Source: an uncultured Prevotellaceae bacterium
GTDB taxonomy: Bacteria; Bacteroidota; Bacteroidia; Bacteroidales; Bacteroidaceae
Length of the DNA: 56,844 bases
NCBI GenBank assembly: GCA_902776685.1
Contig: CACYRB010000015.1
Coordinates: forward strand, 1 to 56,844
Direction: 5' to 3'
The notes below the pieces were generated by a model that was not told the origin of the DNA, made no database searches, and saw only the letters and a program-made list of their open reading frames with translations. Positions 36,745-44,540 of this stretch are shown here, one piece after another; positions within the stretch are counted from its first letter, which is position 1, and each line of letters starts with the position of its first letter. A program made the translations under genes and the position numbers.

Positions 36745-37137
36745 AAATGTTAAAAAACAGATGTTCAGTGGTCATGATTTTAACATCGCTAACGGCACGA
36801 AAAGCGTCCGACGCTCTCCCACCCCATCGTCGTCGAGATAGCGCAGCCTGGAGGGCCTTCCACAACCAACTGTCTGCCAACACCTTACAAACCGATTCCA
36901 AGAAAAAGGGCAGGCTTTGTTTTGCGAAAGATATATGTTTCGCTTGCGAAAGCTAAGCTTTCGGGTGGTGAAAGCTAAGCTTTTGGAGTGCAAAACACAA
37001 TCTTTTGCAACCCGAAACATATATGTTTCGCAAACAAAACCTTTCCCACCCGACCCGAAAGCAAGTGAAACGACACAAAAGAGACCGAAAAACGAGTTTT
37101 TCCGAAATGTTAAAACACAATCGACGTTTTAACATTT
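36745..37137. repeat. ~393-bp intergenic element B
   Basis: Same design as element A: ATGTTAAAA / TTTTAACAT on the left (36747-36786) and AAATGTTAAAAC / GTTTTAACATTT on the right (37105-37137), with a five-unit array inside. The stretches between differ in sequence from element A. Confidence 0.8.
36922..37031. repeat. Five-unit 22-bp palindrome array B
   Basis: Units start at 36922, 36944, 36966, 36988 and 37010. Cores in order: ATATATG, CTAAG, CTAAG, CACAAT (degenerate), ATATATG. Confidence 0.9.
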
Positions 37138-37156
37138 CTCGCCCACAGAGAACAAT

Positions 37157-37290
37157 GACACATTAACAAAATAACATTTCTTGTCCGCGATGTACGAAAA
37201 GACATATTAACATAATAACATTTTATGCCTGCGATGTACAAAAAGACACATTAACAAAATAACATTTCATTGCCCACAAAGGACAAAAAA
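37157..37290. repeat. Three 44-bp direct repeats at the 3' end of lptB
   Basis: Copies begin at 37157, 37201 and 37245, each starting GACAnATTAACAnAATAACAT. The third copy encodes the last residues of LptB. Confidence 0.8.
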
Positions 37291-38123
37291 ACGCGGCACG
37301 CCGCGTTCATAAAAAATCCGTATTTTTCCGTGTTCATCCGCTGCCAATGCGCCTCCCTCCCCTTGGGGAAGTCTTTCTTGCGCAGCACGAACGAGTTGGT
37401 CAGATACTTCTCGCGCACAATGCTGTTCGCCGCAAGCTCCTCGGGCGAACCGTGGAACAAGATGCGACCTTCGAACAGCAGATAGGCACGGTCGGTGATG
37501 CAGAGCGTGTCCTCCACGTTGTGGTCGGTGATGAGGATGCCGATGTTGCGATACTTCAGCTGCCACACCACATACTGGATGTCCTCAACGGCGATGGGGT
37601 CGACGCCGGCGAAGGGCTCGTCGAGCATGATGAACTTCGGCTCGATGGCCAGACAGCGCGCTATCTCGGTACGGCGACGCTCACCACCCGACAGACGGTC
37701 GCCGAGGTTCTTGCGCACATGACCCAGGTTGAACTCCTGAATCAGACTCTCCAGCTTCTCCAGCTGATACTGGCGGGGCTTGCCCGTCATCTCGAGCACA
37801 GCCATGATGTTGTCCTCCACGCTCAGCTTACGAAACACCGAGGCCTCCTGAGGCAGATAGCCGATGCCCGCACGGGCACGCTTATAGACAGGGTAGTCGG
37901 TGATGTCCTGTCCGTCGAGATAAACCTTGCCGGCATTGGGCATCACAAGACCCGTCGTCATGTAGAACGACGTGGTCTTACCCGCACCGTTCGGGCCGAG
38001 CAGACCCACAATCTCGCCCTGACGCACATTGATCGACACACCGTCGGCCACCGTGCGCTTGCCATAGGTTTTCACCAGACCCTCGGTGCGGAGCTCCACA
38101 CCGCCATATTGTTTTTCTTCCAT
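37251..38123 (-). CDS. lptB: LPS export ABC transporter ATP-binding protein LptB, extended C-terminus
   Basis: 290 residues from ATG 38123 (the TTG at 38150 lies in the -7 box). Walker [10 protein letters not shown], signature [16 protein letters not shown], Walker [14 protein letters not shown] and H-loop ITDHNVEDT are LptB-like. It powers LPS extraction by LptFG in the inner membrane. Family members usually end near FVLRKKDF (about residue 254); the following ~35 residues are encoded by an ACGCGGC palindrome and a 44-bp repeat, so the stop codon seems to have been displaced by repeat DNA. Confidence 0.93.
   Translation of the reverse strand: MEEKQYGGVELRTEGLVKTYGKRTVADGVSINVRQGEIVGLLGPNGAGKTTSFYMTTGLVMPNAGKVYLDGQDITDYPVYKRARAGIGYLPQEASVFRKLSVEDNIMAVLEMTGKPRQYQLEKLESLIQEFNLGHVRKNLGDRLSGGERRRTEIARCLAIEPKFIMLDEPFAGVDPIAVEDIQYVVWQLKYRNIGILITDHNVEDTLCITDRAYLLFEGRILFHGSPEELAANSIVREKYLTNSFVLRKKDFPKGREAHWQRMNTEKYGFFMNAACRVFLSFVGNEMLFC
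37291..37306. repeat. ACGCGGCACGCCGCGT palindrome inside lptB
   Basis: 16-bp perfect palindrome of the dispersed GTAGGGACGCGG family, read in frame as NAAC within the LptB tail. Confidence 0.8.
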
Positions 38124-38147
38124 CTTGACGTCGAAATTATTTGGGGA

Positions 38148-38155
38148 CAAAGGTA
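38148..38155 (-). promoter_or_regulatory. -7 box (TACCTTTG) of lptB
   Basis: TACCTTTG on the minus strand, 24 bp before ATG 38123; divergent from the mlaE promoter. Confidence 0.65.
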
Positions 38156-38229
38156 CAAAATAATTTATAATTCATAATTTTTCGATATAAAAAAATCTCA
38201 ACAACACGTCATAATTCACAATAATTTTC

Positions 38230-38237
38230 TACCTTTG
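38230..38237 (+). promoter_or_regulatory. -7 box (TACCTTTG) of mlaE
   Basis: TACCTTTG on the plus strand, 27 bp before ATG 38265. Confidence 0.65.
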
Positions 38238-38264
38238 CCCCAAATTTACACATTATTTATAGAT

Positions 38265-39011
38265 ATGTCTCTCACAAAACACCTGACCGCCTTCGGCCAA
38301 TATCTGCTCATCATGGGCCGCACCTTTACATGGCCCGAGCGTCTGCGCATGTTCTGGAAAAGCTACGTGCGCGAGATGATGCAGCTGGGCATCAACTCCA
38401 TCCCCATCGTGCTGCTCATCTCCTTCGGCTTCGGCGCCATCATCTGCATACAGATGAAGCTCAACATCCAAAGCCCGTGGATGCCCCGATGGGTGTCGGG
38501 CTACACCACACGCGAGATCATGCTGCTCGAGTTCTCGTCATCCATCATGTGCCTCATCCTCGCCGGCAAGGTGGGGTCGAACATCGCATCCGAAATAGGC
38601 TTCATGCGCATCTCCCAGCAGATTGACGCACTCGACATCATGGGCGTGAACTCCGCCGGATACATCATCCTGCCCAAAGTCATGGGCTTCATCACCATCA
38701 TGCCCATCCTCGTCATCTTCTCCACCGCCACAGGCGTCATCGGAGCCTACTCCACCGCCTACATCGGAAACATCATCACCCCCGAAGACCTCACCACAGG
38801 CTTCCTGCACGACTTCAACCCCTGGTTCTTCTGGATGAGCATGATCAAGAGCCTCTTCTTCGCCTTCATCATCTCGAGCGTCTCGGCCTACTACGGCTAC
38901 ACCGTCAAAGGCGGAGCCGTCGAAGTGGGCATCGCCGCCACCAACGCCGTCGTCAACAGCTCCATCATCACCCTCTTCTCAAACGTATTCCTCACCGAAC
39001 TGCTAAGCTGA
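38265..39011 (+). CDS. mlaE: MlaE-family phospholipid transporter permease
   Basis: 248 residues from ATG 38265 (the upstream TTG 38235 is next to the -7 box). Five or six hydrophobic segments and the family motifs GFGAIICIQ, AGKVGSNIASEIGFMRISQQIDAL and VKGGAVEVGIAAT(N)AVV. Permease of the Mla system that moves phospholipids between membranes. The ATPase gene follows, but only after an inserted four-helix-bundle gene. No MCE/MlaD gene is in the window. Confidence 0.93.
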   Translation: MSLTKHLTAFGQYLLIMGRTFTWPERLRMFWKSYVREMMQLGINSIPIVLLISFGFGAIICIQMKLNIQSPWMPRWVSGYTTREIMLLEFSSSIMCLILAGKVGSNIASEIGFMRISQQIDALDIMGVNSAGYIILPKVMGFITIMPILVIFSTATGVIGAYSTAYIGNIITPEDLTTGFLHDFNPWFFWMSMIKSLFFAFIISSVSAYYGYTVKGGAVEVGIAATNAVVNSSIITLFSNVFLTELLS

Positions 39012-39020
39012 ATCTGGGCG

Positions 39021-39115
39021 GGAGTTAGCAGGAGTTAGCCGAAAGGCTACGGGTAAGCGAGCTTTTGCTCGGGAATCTGCGTCGGCGGAAGTTAACAGGA
39101 GTTAACAGACAATAG
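39021..39115. repeat. Left repeat arm of four-helix-bundle cassette 2
   Basis: GGAGTTAGC units, hairpins AGCCGAAAGGCT and GAGCTTTTGCTC, then GGAAGTTAACAGGAGTTAAC and AGACAATAG. Its end (GGAGTTAACAGACAATAG) is the reverse complement of CTATCGTCCGTTAACTCC at 39506-39523 with two mismatches. Confidence 0.85.
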
Positions 39116-39131
39116 TCTTTCTTATATCAAT

Positions 39132-39533
39132 ATGACCAATAATTTTAAAGACATCATTGCATGGCAGCTTGCGCACAAATTTGTTCTGAGCGTATACCAA
39201 GCCACCAAGAATTTTCCCGAGCATGAACGCTTTGGACTATGCTCACAATTTCAAAGGGCTGCAGTTTCCATCCCCGCCAATATTGCAGAAGGTTACAAGA
39301 AACTGAGCCGAGCAGAAAAGCTACGTTTTCTAAACATTGCACAAGGCAGTTTGGAAGAATGCCGATACTACATTATATTATCACATGACTTGAACTACAT
39401 TAAAGAAGACACAGCGTCATCTTTAGAACAACAGATAGAAAAGACGAGCTGGTATTTGAATTCATATTGCAAAGGAATAAGAGACAACCATGCTTTCAAA
39501 GAGAATCTATCGTCCGTTAACTCCACAGGCTGA
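39132..39533 (+). CDS. Four-helix-bundle protein inserted between mlaE and mlaF
   Basis: 133 residues. Family features: IIAWQLAHKFVLSVYQATKN, LCSQFQRAAVSIPANIAEGY, RFLNIAQGSLEECRYYIILS. Same family as the protein at 28493-28867 but of a different subtype. Its last residues (LSSVNSTG) and stop codon are read from the right repeat arm. The gene is AT-richer than mlaE and mlaF, which normally adjoin. Role unknown; family members occur in rRNA intervening sequences and in retroelements. Confidence 0.92.
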   Translation: MTNNFKDIIAWQLAHKFVLSVYQATKNFPEHERFGLCSQFQRAAVSIPANIAEGYKKLSRAEKLRFLNIAQGSLEECRYYIILSHDLNYIKEDTASSLEQQIEKTSWYLNSYCKGIRDNHAFKENLSSVNSTG

Positions 39534-39570
39534 AAGCCTGTTAACTCCCGATAACTCCCGATAACTCCCA
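39506..39570. repeat. Right repeat arm of four-helix-bundle cassette 2
   Basis: CTATCGTCCGTTAACTCC, the hairpin ACAGGCTGAAAGCCTGT, then three units of TAACTCCCGA type. It ends 7 bp before the mlaF ATG. Copied at 40381-40445 and 14938-14998. Confidence 0.9.
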
Positions 39571-39576
39571 AATATT

Positions 39577-40341
39577 ATGATCGAAGTAAAAAAACTTTAC
39601 AAATCATTCGACGGCAAAGAGGTCCTGCACGACATCAATGCCATCTTCGAGGACGGCAAGACCAACCTCATCATCGGACAGTCGGGCTCGGGCAAGACCG
39701 TGCTCGTGAAGAACCTCGTCGGTCTGCTCTCGCCCGACAGCGGACAAGTGCTCTACGACGGACGCGACCTGGTGCAGATGTCGAAGAGAGAACAGACCAT
39801 GCTCCGCCGCGAGATAGGCATGACCTTCCAGGGCGCCGCACTCTTCGACTCGCTCTCCGTACTCGAGAACGTCATGTTCCCGCTCGACATGTTCTCCGCC
39901 ATGAACTATCGCGAGCGACGCAAACGCGCCATGGAATGTCTGGAGCGCGTTAAGCTACGCGGCGCCGAAGACAAATTTCCCGCCGAGATTTCAGGAGGCA
40001 TGCAGAAGCGCGTCGCCATCGCACGCGCCATCGTGCTCAACCCCAAATACCTCTTCTGCGACGAGCCCAACTCAGGACTCGACCCGAAGACCTCGCTCGT
40101 CATCGACGAGCTACTCACCGACATCACCCACGACCTCGACATCACGACCATCATCAACACCCACGACATGAACTCCGTCATGGGCATCGGCGAATCCATC
40201 ATCTTCATCTACAAAGGCCACATCGAGTGGCGAGGCACATCCCACGAAGTGGTCTCCGCCAACAACCAGCGCCTCAACGACCTCGTCTTCGCCTCCGACC
40301 TCTTCAAGAAAGTTAAAAAAGAGATGAAGAATGAAGAATAG
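39577..40341 (+). CDS. mlaF: MlaF-family ABC transporter ATP-binding protein
   Basis: 254 residues. Walker A GQSGSGKT, signature ISGGMQKRVAIARAI, Walker B LFCDEPNSGLDP, H-loop NTHDMNS. It energises MlaE. The start is 7 bp after the right repeat arm, so its ribosome-binding region lies in repeat DNA. Confidence 0.93.
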   Translation: MIEVKKLYKSFDGKEVLHDINAIFEDGKTNLIIGQSGSGKTVLVKNLVGLLSPDSGQVLYDGRDLVQMSKREQTMLRREIGMTFQGAALFDSLSVLENVMFPLDMFSAMNYRERRKRAMECLERVKLRGAEDKFPAEISGGMQKRVAIARAIVLNPKYLFCDEPNSGLDPKTSLVIDELLTDITHDLDITTIINTHDMNSVMGIGESIIFIYKGHIEWRGTSHEVVSANNQRLNDLVFASDLFKKVKKEMKNEE

Positions 40342-40349
40342 TAGGGAAA

Positions 40350-40445
40350 AAGTTGAAAGGTTGAAAGGTTGAAAAGTTGAACTATCGTCCGATAACTCCA
40401 CAGGCTGAAAGCCTGTTAACTCCCGATAACTCCCGATAACTCCCA
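40350..40445. repeat. GGTTGAAA repeats and a solo CTATCGTCC-GATAACTCCC copy
   Basis: Four AGTTGAAAGG-type units (40350-40380) run into a full right-arm copy (40381-40445) that ends 5 bp before the Nudix ATG. There is no left arm here. Confidence 0.85.
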
Positions 40446-40450
40446 ACAAG

Positions 40451-41050
40451 ATGAAAGACATGAACTGGAAGCTGCTCAGCAGCGAATATCTCTACAAACG
40501 CCCGTGGCTCACCGCACGGCGCGACAAAGTGCAGCTGCCCGACGGACGCATCTACGACGAGTACTACGTGCTCGAATACCCCACATGGGTAAACGTCATT
40601 GCCGTGACCGACACCGACGAGATGGTGCTCGTCCGCCAATACCGTCACGGTATCGGCCGCACCTGTTTCGAGATTGTAGCAGGCGTGGTAGAGAAAGACG
40701 AAGAACCCCTTGCCGCCGCCAAGCGTGAGCTGATGGAAGAGACAGGCTTCGGCGGCGGAGGGTGGACCGAGCTCATGCAACTCTCAGGCAATGCCAGCGC
40801 CATGAACAACATCTCTCACAGCTTTCTCGCCACAGGCGTGAAACGCTTAGGAACACAACACCTCGATGCCACGGAGGACATCGAGGTGCACGTCTTGCCG
40901 AAAGAAGAAGTCAAGGCCATGCTCATGCGCGGCGACTTCATTCAGGCACTCATGGTTGCTCCCCTGCAGCGCTACTTCTTTCTCCATCCCGGGATGCAAC
41001 ATACCGGCTTTTCAGGGCAGCCATCACACGCCGATACTCCGTCGGTGTGA
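40451..41050 (+). CDS. Nudix hydrolase (ADP-ribose pyrophosphatase-like)
   Basis: 199 residues. Nudix box GVVEKDEEPLAAAKRELMEE plus TGF matches GX5EX7REUXEEXGU. The upstream VLVRQYRHGIGRTCFEIVAG is typical for the ADP-ribose pyrophosphatase branch (NudF). The last ~30 residues overlap the amidase gene on the other strand by 101 bp and may be an extension. Substrate not certain. ATG 40460 is an alternative start. Confidence 0.88.
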   Translation: MKDMNWKLLSSEYLYKRPWLTARRDKVQLPDGRIYDEYYVLEYPTWVNVIAVTDTDEMVLVRQYRHGIGRTCFEIVAGVVEKDEEPLAAAKRELMEETGFGGGGWTELMQLSGNASAMNNISHSFLATGVKRLGTQHLDATEDIEVHVLPKEEVKAMLMRGDFIQALMVAPLQRYFFLHPGMQHTGFSGQPSHADTPSV

Positions 41051-41630
41051 TGTCAACCTTACCGTAGCACTTCTTCTTCGGATATTTCTTCTTGTAGGCT
41101 GTCCGCACCATCTCGTGCGTCACCACATTCTCAAGCGGAATGCGGTACTTCGCCATAATCGGCAGCAGATACTCCACCGCACTGTTAATCTGGTCCTCGG
41201 TCAGCGGCCGCTCCACCGTGTTCCCCTGAAACTCGATGCCAATCGTGAAATAGTTGCACCGCTCCTTACCGTTCAAGATAGACAATCCAGCATGGTAGGT
41301 CACCACCTCAGGCTCAGCCATCACATAGCGCGTGCCGTCGGTGTCGATGACCACATGCGTACTCACTCCCCGCTCCGGCGAGGTCAACACCTCAAGCGAC
41401 CGTTCCACCGTAGGCTCAGCCGTGTGATGCAGCACCACACCCTCCACACGATTCACCGAGTCGGGATTGAAGTTCGGCGTGGGATACGCCACCACCCTGT
41501 ACCTCTTTTCTGGATGAGGGTTGAAGGGTGAGGGATGAGGTCCCCCACCGACGCGGATAGCACCCGTTACTGTTACCGCTCCCATTATCAAGCCAGCGGC
41601 CAAAGCCATTACACCTAAATTCTTTTTCAT
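40950..41630 (-). CDS. N-acetylmuramoyl-L-alanine amidase (amidase_2 type)
   Basis: 226 residues from ATG 41630 (ATG 41636 also possible; the open frame upstream enters the hairpin region). N-terminal signal (MKKNLGVMALAAGLIMGAVT). Amidase_2/PGRP zinc site: His pair in GVVLHHTAE and a later His in NVVTHEMVRT; NYFTIGIEFQGN and VSTHVVIDTDG are also typical. It cleaves the amide between MurNAc and the stem peptide. Convergent with the Nudix gene. Confidence 0.9.
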   Translation of the reverse strand: MKKNLGVMALAAGLIMGAVTVTGAIRVGGGPHPSPFNPHPEKRYRVVAYPTPNFNPDSVNRVEGVVLHHTAEPTVERSLEVLTSPERGVSTHVVIDTDGTRYVMAEPEVVTYHAGLSILNGKERCNYFTIGIEFQGNTVERPLTEDQINSAVEYLLPIMAKYRIPLENVVTHEMVRTAYKKKYPKKKCYGKVDITPTEYRRVMAALKSRYVASRDGERSSAAGEQP

Positions 41631-41659
41631 AATCATCGTTCCGTTTTTTCCGAGCCCCA

Positions 41660-41767
41660 CAGCCTCCCCCGACCTGCACCCTGCCCTCACAGGGAGGGGG
41701 GATGCAAACGCACTGCCGTCAGGACTCCCCTCCCTGTGAGGGCAGGGTGCAGGTCGGAGGAGGCTGC
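41660..41767. repeat. Long inverted repeat in the amidase leader
   Basis: Arms of about 40 bp (41660-41699 and 41726-41767) pair almost perfectly around a 26-nt loop. The arms contain CCTGCCCTCACAGGGAGGGG, related to CCCTCCCCAAGGGAGGGG at 8399-8418. It lies within the predicted amidase 5' UTR. Confidence 0.9.
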
Positions 41768-41788
41768 CTTTTCTTTTTTTCCTGCCTG

Positions 41789-41819
41789 CAAAATTACGGC
41801 TTTTCCGTCAAAGCACAAA
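41789..41819 (-). promoter_or_regulatory. Amidase promoter (TTTG-N19-TAATTTTG)
   Basis: Minus strand: TTTG at 41816-41819, 19-bp spacer, TAATTTTG at 41789-41796. It predicts a ~155-nt 5' UTR that includes the long hairpin. Confidence 0.75.
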
Positions 41820-41837
41820 ATATTCGCCCGACAAAAA

Positions 41838-41875
41838 GGGCATTCATGTTTCAAACAACGGAAACACGAATGCCC
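41838..41875. terminator. Hairpin GGGCATTC..GAATGCCC
   Basis: 15-nt arms (41838-41852, 41861-41875) with one mismatch and an 8-nt loop; no T-run. Its direction is unclear. Confidence 0.4.
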
Positions 41876-42229
41876 ACTCACATTCAGGAAAACTCATTTA
41901 AAATAGTCGTAGCCTTATTAAATTTCAGCACTCTGTCTTCTCTGCCACCGAAATGCCAAATCTCCGTAGCCGGCCCGAAGGTTTCAGCCACTTCCGCCAT
42001 AGCTCATGTTCACGGGCAACACCAGCGTGTAGTAGTGAAGACCAATGACCGCAAGCTGTGCGCCTATCTGAAGATGGGACTCAGCAGCAAGGAGATGGCA
42101 TCGCTACTCAATACCAGCGTACGGTCTATCGAGACCGCACGCTATCGTCTGCGCAAGAAGCTGGACATGGAACAGGGATCCAACCTCACCGACTTCATCC
42201 AAATGCTCGACAATGAGAATATTTTTTAA
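41847..42229 (+). pseudogene. Truncated LuxR-type helix-turn-helix regulator
   Basis: The last ~60 residues (DRKLCAYLKMGLSSKEMASL, NTSVRSIETARYRLRKKLDM) are the C-terminal HTH that ends large Bacteroidetes sensory regulators. The upstream ~65 codons resemble nothing and do not provide the sensor or coiled-coil part. The remnant runs into the bglX stop codon. Either a decayed regulator of the neighbouring glucosidases or a small stand-alone HTH protein; decay is more likely. Confidence 0.6.
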
Positions 42230-44496
42230 TATTCATTTATTCTCAAATCGGCTTTCTGTAGGTCGCGACTGTTGGGACCGACCATAATCTGGAAGTCACC
42301 GGGCTCGACGGTCCATTTCAAATCTTGATTATAGAAACCGAGTGCATCGCGACTGATGGTAAACTGCACGTCGCGCTGCTCGCCGGCCTTCAGATGTATG
42401 CGCTCAAAGCCCTTCAACTCTCTCACCGGGCGCGAAACGGAGGCTACGAGGTCGCGCACATAGAGCTGCACCACCTCGTCGGCATCGCGGCTACCTGTGT
42501 TCTTCACCGTCACCGTTGCCACGACCGACTCGCCGTCCATCGTTGCCGACGACAGGCGCAGGTCGCTGTAAGCAAACGTGGTGTAGCTGAGTCCGAAACC
42601 GAACGGATAGAGCGGATCGTTGCGCACGTCGAGGTAGTTGCTCTGATATTTGAAGAAACGGTCGGCGCCTTCTGGAACGGGGCGGCCAGTGTTCAGGTGG
42701 TTATAGTAAAGCGGCTCCTGACCGGTGGCCTGCGGCATCGACATGGTGAGCTTGCCCGAGGGCACCTTGTCGCCAAAGACCACGTCGCAAATGGCGTCGG
42801 CAGCCTCGGAACCGCCAAACCACACATTCATGATGGCGGGCACATGCTCGCTCTCCCACTTCATCACCGTCGGACGACCCGAGAAGTTGAGCAGCACGAC
42901 AGGCTTGCCCGTGGCGACAAGCTCACGCAACAGCTGCATCTGCACATCGGGCAACGTAAGATCGCTACGGCTGGCACACTCGCCACTCATGTCGGCACAC
43001 TCGCCCAAGGCTGCCACTATCACATCGGCCTCGGCAGCCACCTGCAAAGCCTCTGCCCGAGCCTGACGGTCGTCTACACGCGGAATGGTCTTGCCAAACT
43101 CGGCTGCCACCTGCACCGCCTCGTCGGCCACGATGTTGCTGCCCTGTGCGTAGAGCAGTTTGGCTTTCCCTTCGAGTGCACGCTCAAAACCCTCCTTCAG
43201 CGTCGAATACTTGTCGGGCGTATAGGCCACACACCATGTTCCCGCCAGATTGGCACGGGTGTTGGCCAACGGACCGATAAGCGCAATCGTTCCCTGTTTT
43301 TGCAGGGGCAGTAGCTGGTTTTCGTTTTTCAGCAACACAAAGGTCTCTGCCGCAATGTTTCGTGCGACCTGACGGTTCTCGGTCGTATAGAGGTCGGTCT
43401 TTGCACGTTTCGTGTCGCAGTATTTATAGGGGTCTTTAAACAGTCCCAGCTTATACTTTGCCTCAAGCACACGACGACAAGCCTGGTCGATGGCCTCAAT
43501 CGTCACCTTGCCCTCGTTAAGGCTTTTCTCCAACGTGCCGACAAAGCCCTGCGAGCACATGTCCATGTCGGTTCCTGCCATCAGAGCCTTTGCGGCAGCC
43601 TGCTGCATGTCCTTCGCAACGCCGTGGACCAACAGTTCGGCAATCGACGCATAGTCGGTCATCATCAGTCCACGATAGCCCCACTCCTCGCGCAGCAAGT
43701 CGGTCATCAGCCACTTGTTGGCCGTGGCAGGGATGCCGTCGACCACGTTGAACGACGACATGATGCTGCCCGAACCGGCATCGCAGGCGGCCTTATAGGG
43801 CGGCAGATAGTCGTTGTACATGCGCAACCGGCTCATGTCAACCGTATTGTAGTCGCGGCCCGACTCGGCGGCACCATAGAGTGCGAAGTGCTTCACACAC
43901 GCCATGATGTTATCCTTCTGGCTGTAGTCGCCCTGATAGCCGCGCACCATAGCCTCGGCGATGCGCGAACCGAGATACGGGTCTTCGCCATTGCCCTCGC
44001 TGTAGCGACCCCAACGGGCATCGCGGGTAATGTCGACCATCGGCGAGAAAGTCAGGTTGATGCCGTCGGCACTGGCCTCCTTGGCTGCGATGTGTGCGCT
44101 CTGCTCCACCGCCGCCATGTCCCACGAGCACGAGAGCGCCAGCGGAATGGGGAAGATGGTCTCATAGCCGTGGATGACGTCCATGCCCACGATGAGCGGA
44201 ATGCCCAGACGGCTTTTCTTCACGGCAATCTCTTGCAGAGCCTTAATCTTGTCGATGCCCTTTATGTTGAAAATGCCGCCCATGTTGCCGCGGGCGATAT
44301 CGCCACCCACCTGTGTGTCCATGGCGCCGCCGGTAGTGATGTCGCCAGCCACCATCAGGTTGAGCTGTCCTATTTTCTCCTGCAGCGTCATCTTCGCCAT
44401 CAGGTCGTCGACAAACTCGTTCATCGGTTTCTTCTGTGCAAAGCCGGCAACGGCCAATGCGGAAATGACACTTGTCAATATGATTTTTCTCACCAT
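42226..44496 (-). CDS. bglX: Periplasmic beta-glucosidase, GH3 (BglX-type)
   Basis: 756 residues from ATG 44496 (the TTG at 44508 is in the repeat). Signal peptide (about 1-20, ending GFAQ). GH3 N-terminal barrel with substrate motif KHFALYGAAESGRDYN and the nucleophile Asp in MMTDYAS; GH3 C-terminal domain (about 390-620) and a fibronectin-III-like domain at the end (VTVKNTGSRDADEVVQLYV). It hydrolyses terminal beta-glucosyl residues. Preceded by a second GH3 gene 37 bp upstream, probably one operon. Confidence 0.95.
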   Translation of the reverse strand: MVRKIILTSVISALAVAGFAQKKPMNEFVDDLMAKMTLQEKIGQLNLMVAGDITTGGAMDTQVGGDIARGNMGGIFNIKGIDKIKALQEIAVKKSRLGIPLIVGMDVIHGYETIFPIPLALSCSWDMAAVEQSAHIAAKEASADGINLTFSPMVDITRDARWGRYSEGNGEDPYLGSRIAEAMVRGYQGDYSQKDNIMACVKHFALYGAAESGRDYNTVDMSRLRMYNDYLPPYKAACDAGSGSIMSSFNVVDGIPATANKWLMTDLLREEWGYRGLMMTDYASIAELLVHGVAKDMQQAAAKALMAGTDMDMCSQGFVGTLEKSLNEGKVTIEAIDQACRRVLEAKYKLGLFKDPYKYCDTKRAKTDLYTTENRQVARNIAAETFVLLKNENQLLPLQKQGTIALIGPLANTRANLAGTWCVAYTPDKYSTLKEGFERALEGKAKLLYAQGSNIVADEAVQVAAEFGKTIPRVDDRQARAEALQVAAEADVIVAALGECADMSGECASRSDLTLPDVQMQLLRELVATGKPVVLLNFSGRPTVMKWESEHVPAIMNVWFGGSEAADAICDVVFGDKVPSGKLTMSMPQATGQEPLYYNHLNTGRPVPEGADRFFKYQSNYLDVRNDPLYPFGFGLSYTTFAYSDLRLSSATMDGESVVATVTVKNTGSRDADEVVQLYVRDLVASVSRPVRELKGFERIHLKAGEQRDVQFTISRDALGFYNQDLKWTVEPGDFQIMVGPNSRDLQKADLRINEY

Positions 44497-44499
44497 TTT

Positions 44500-44540
44500 A
44501 ATATTCAACTTTCAATTTTCAACTTTCAACTTTCAATTTT
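44500..44540. repeat. CAACTTTCAATTTT repeats between the GH3 genes
   Basis: Four ~10-bp units (TTCAACTTTCAATTTTCAAC) fill the gap and include the upstream gene's stop codon. Confidence 0.7.

Noticed and set aside
30687-37031. CRISPR array
   Set aside because: Units are adjacent 22-bp palindromes with no constant repeat separated by unique 30-40-nt spacers, and no cas gene is near.
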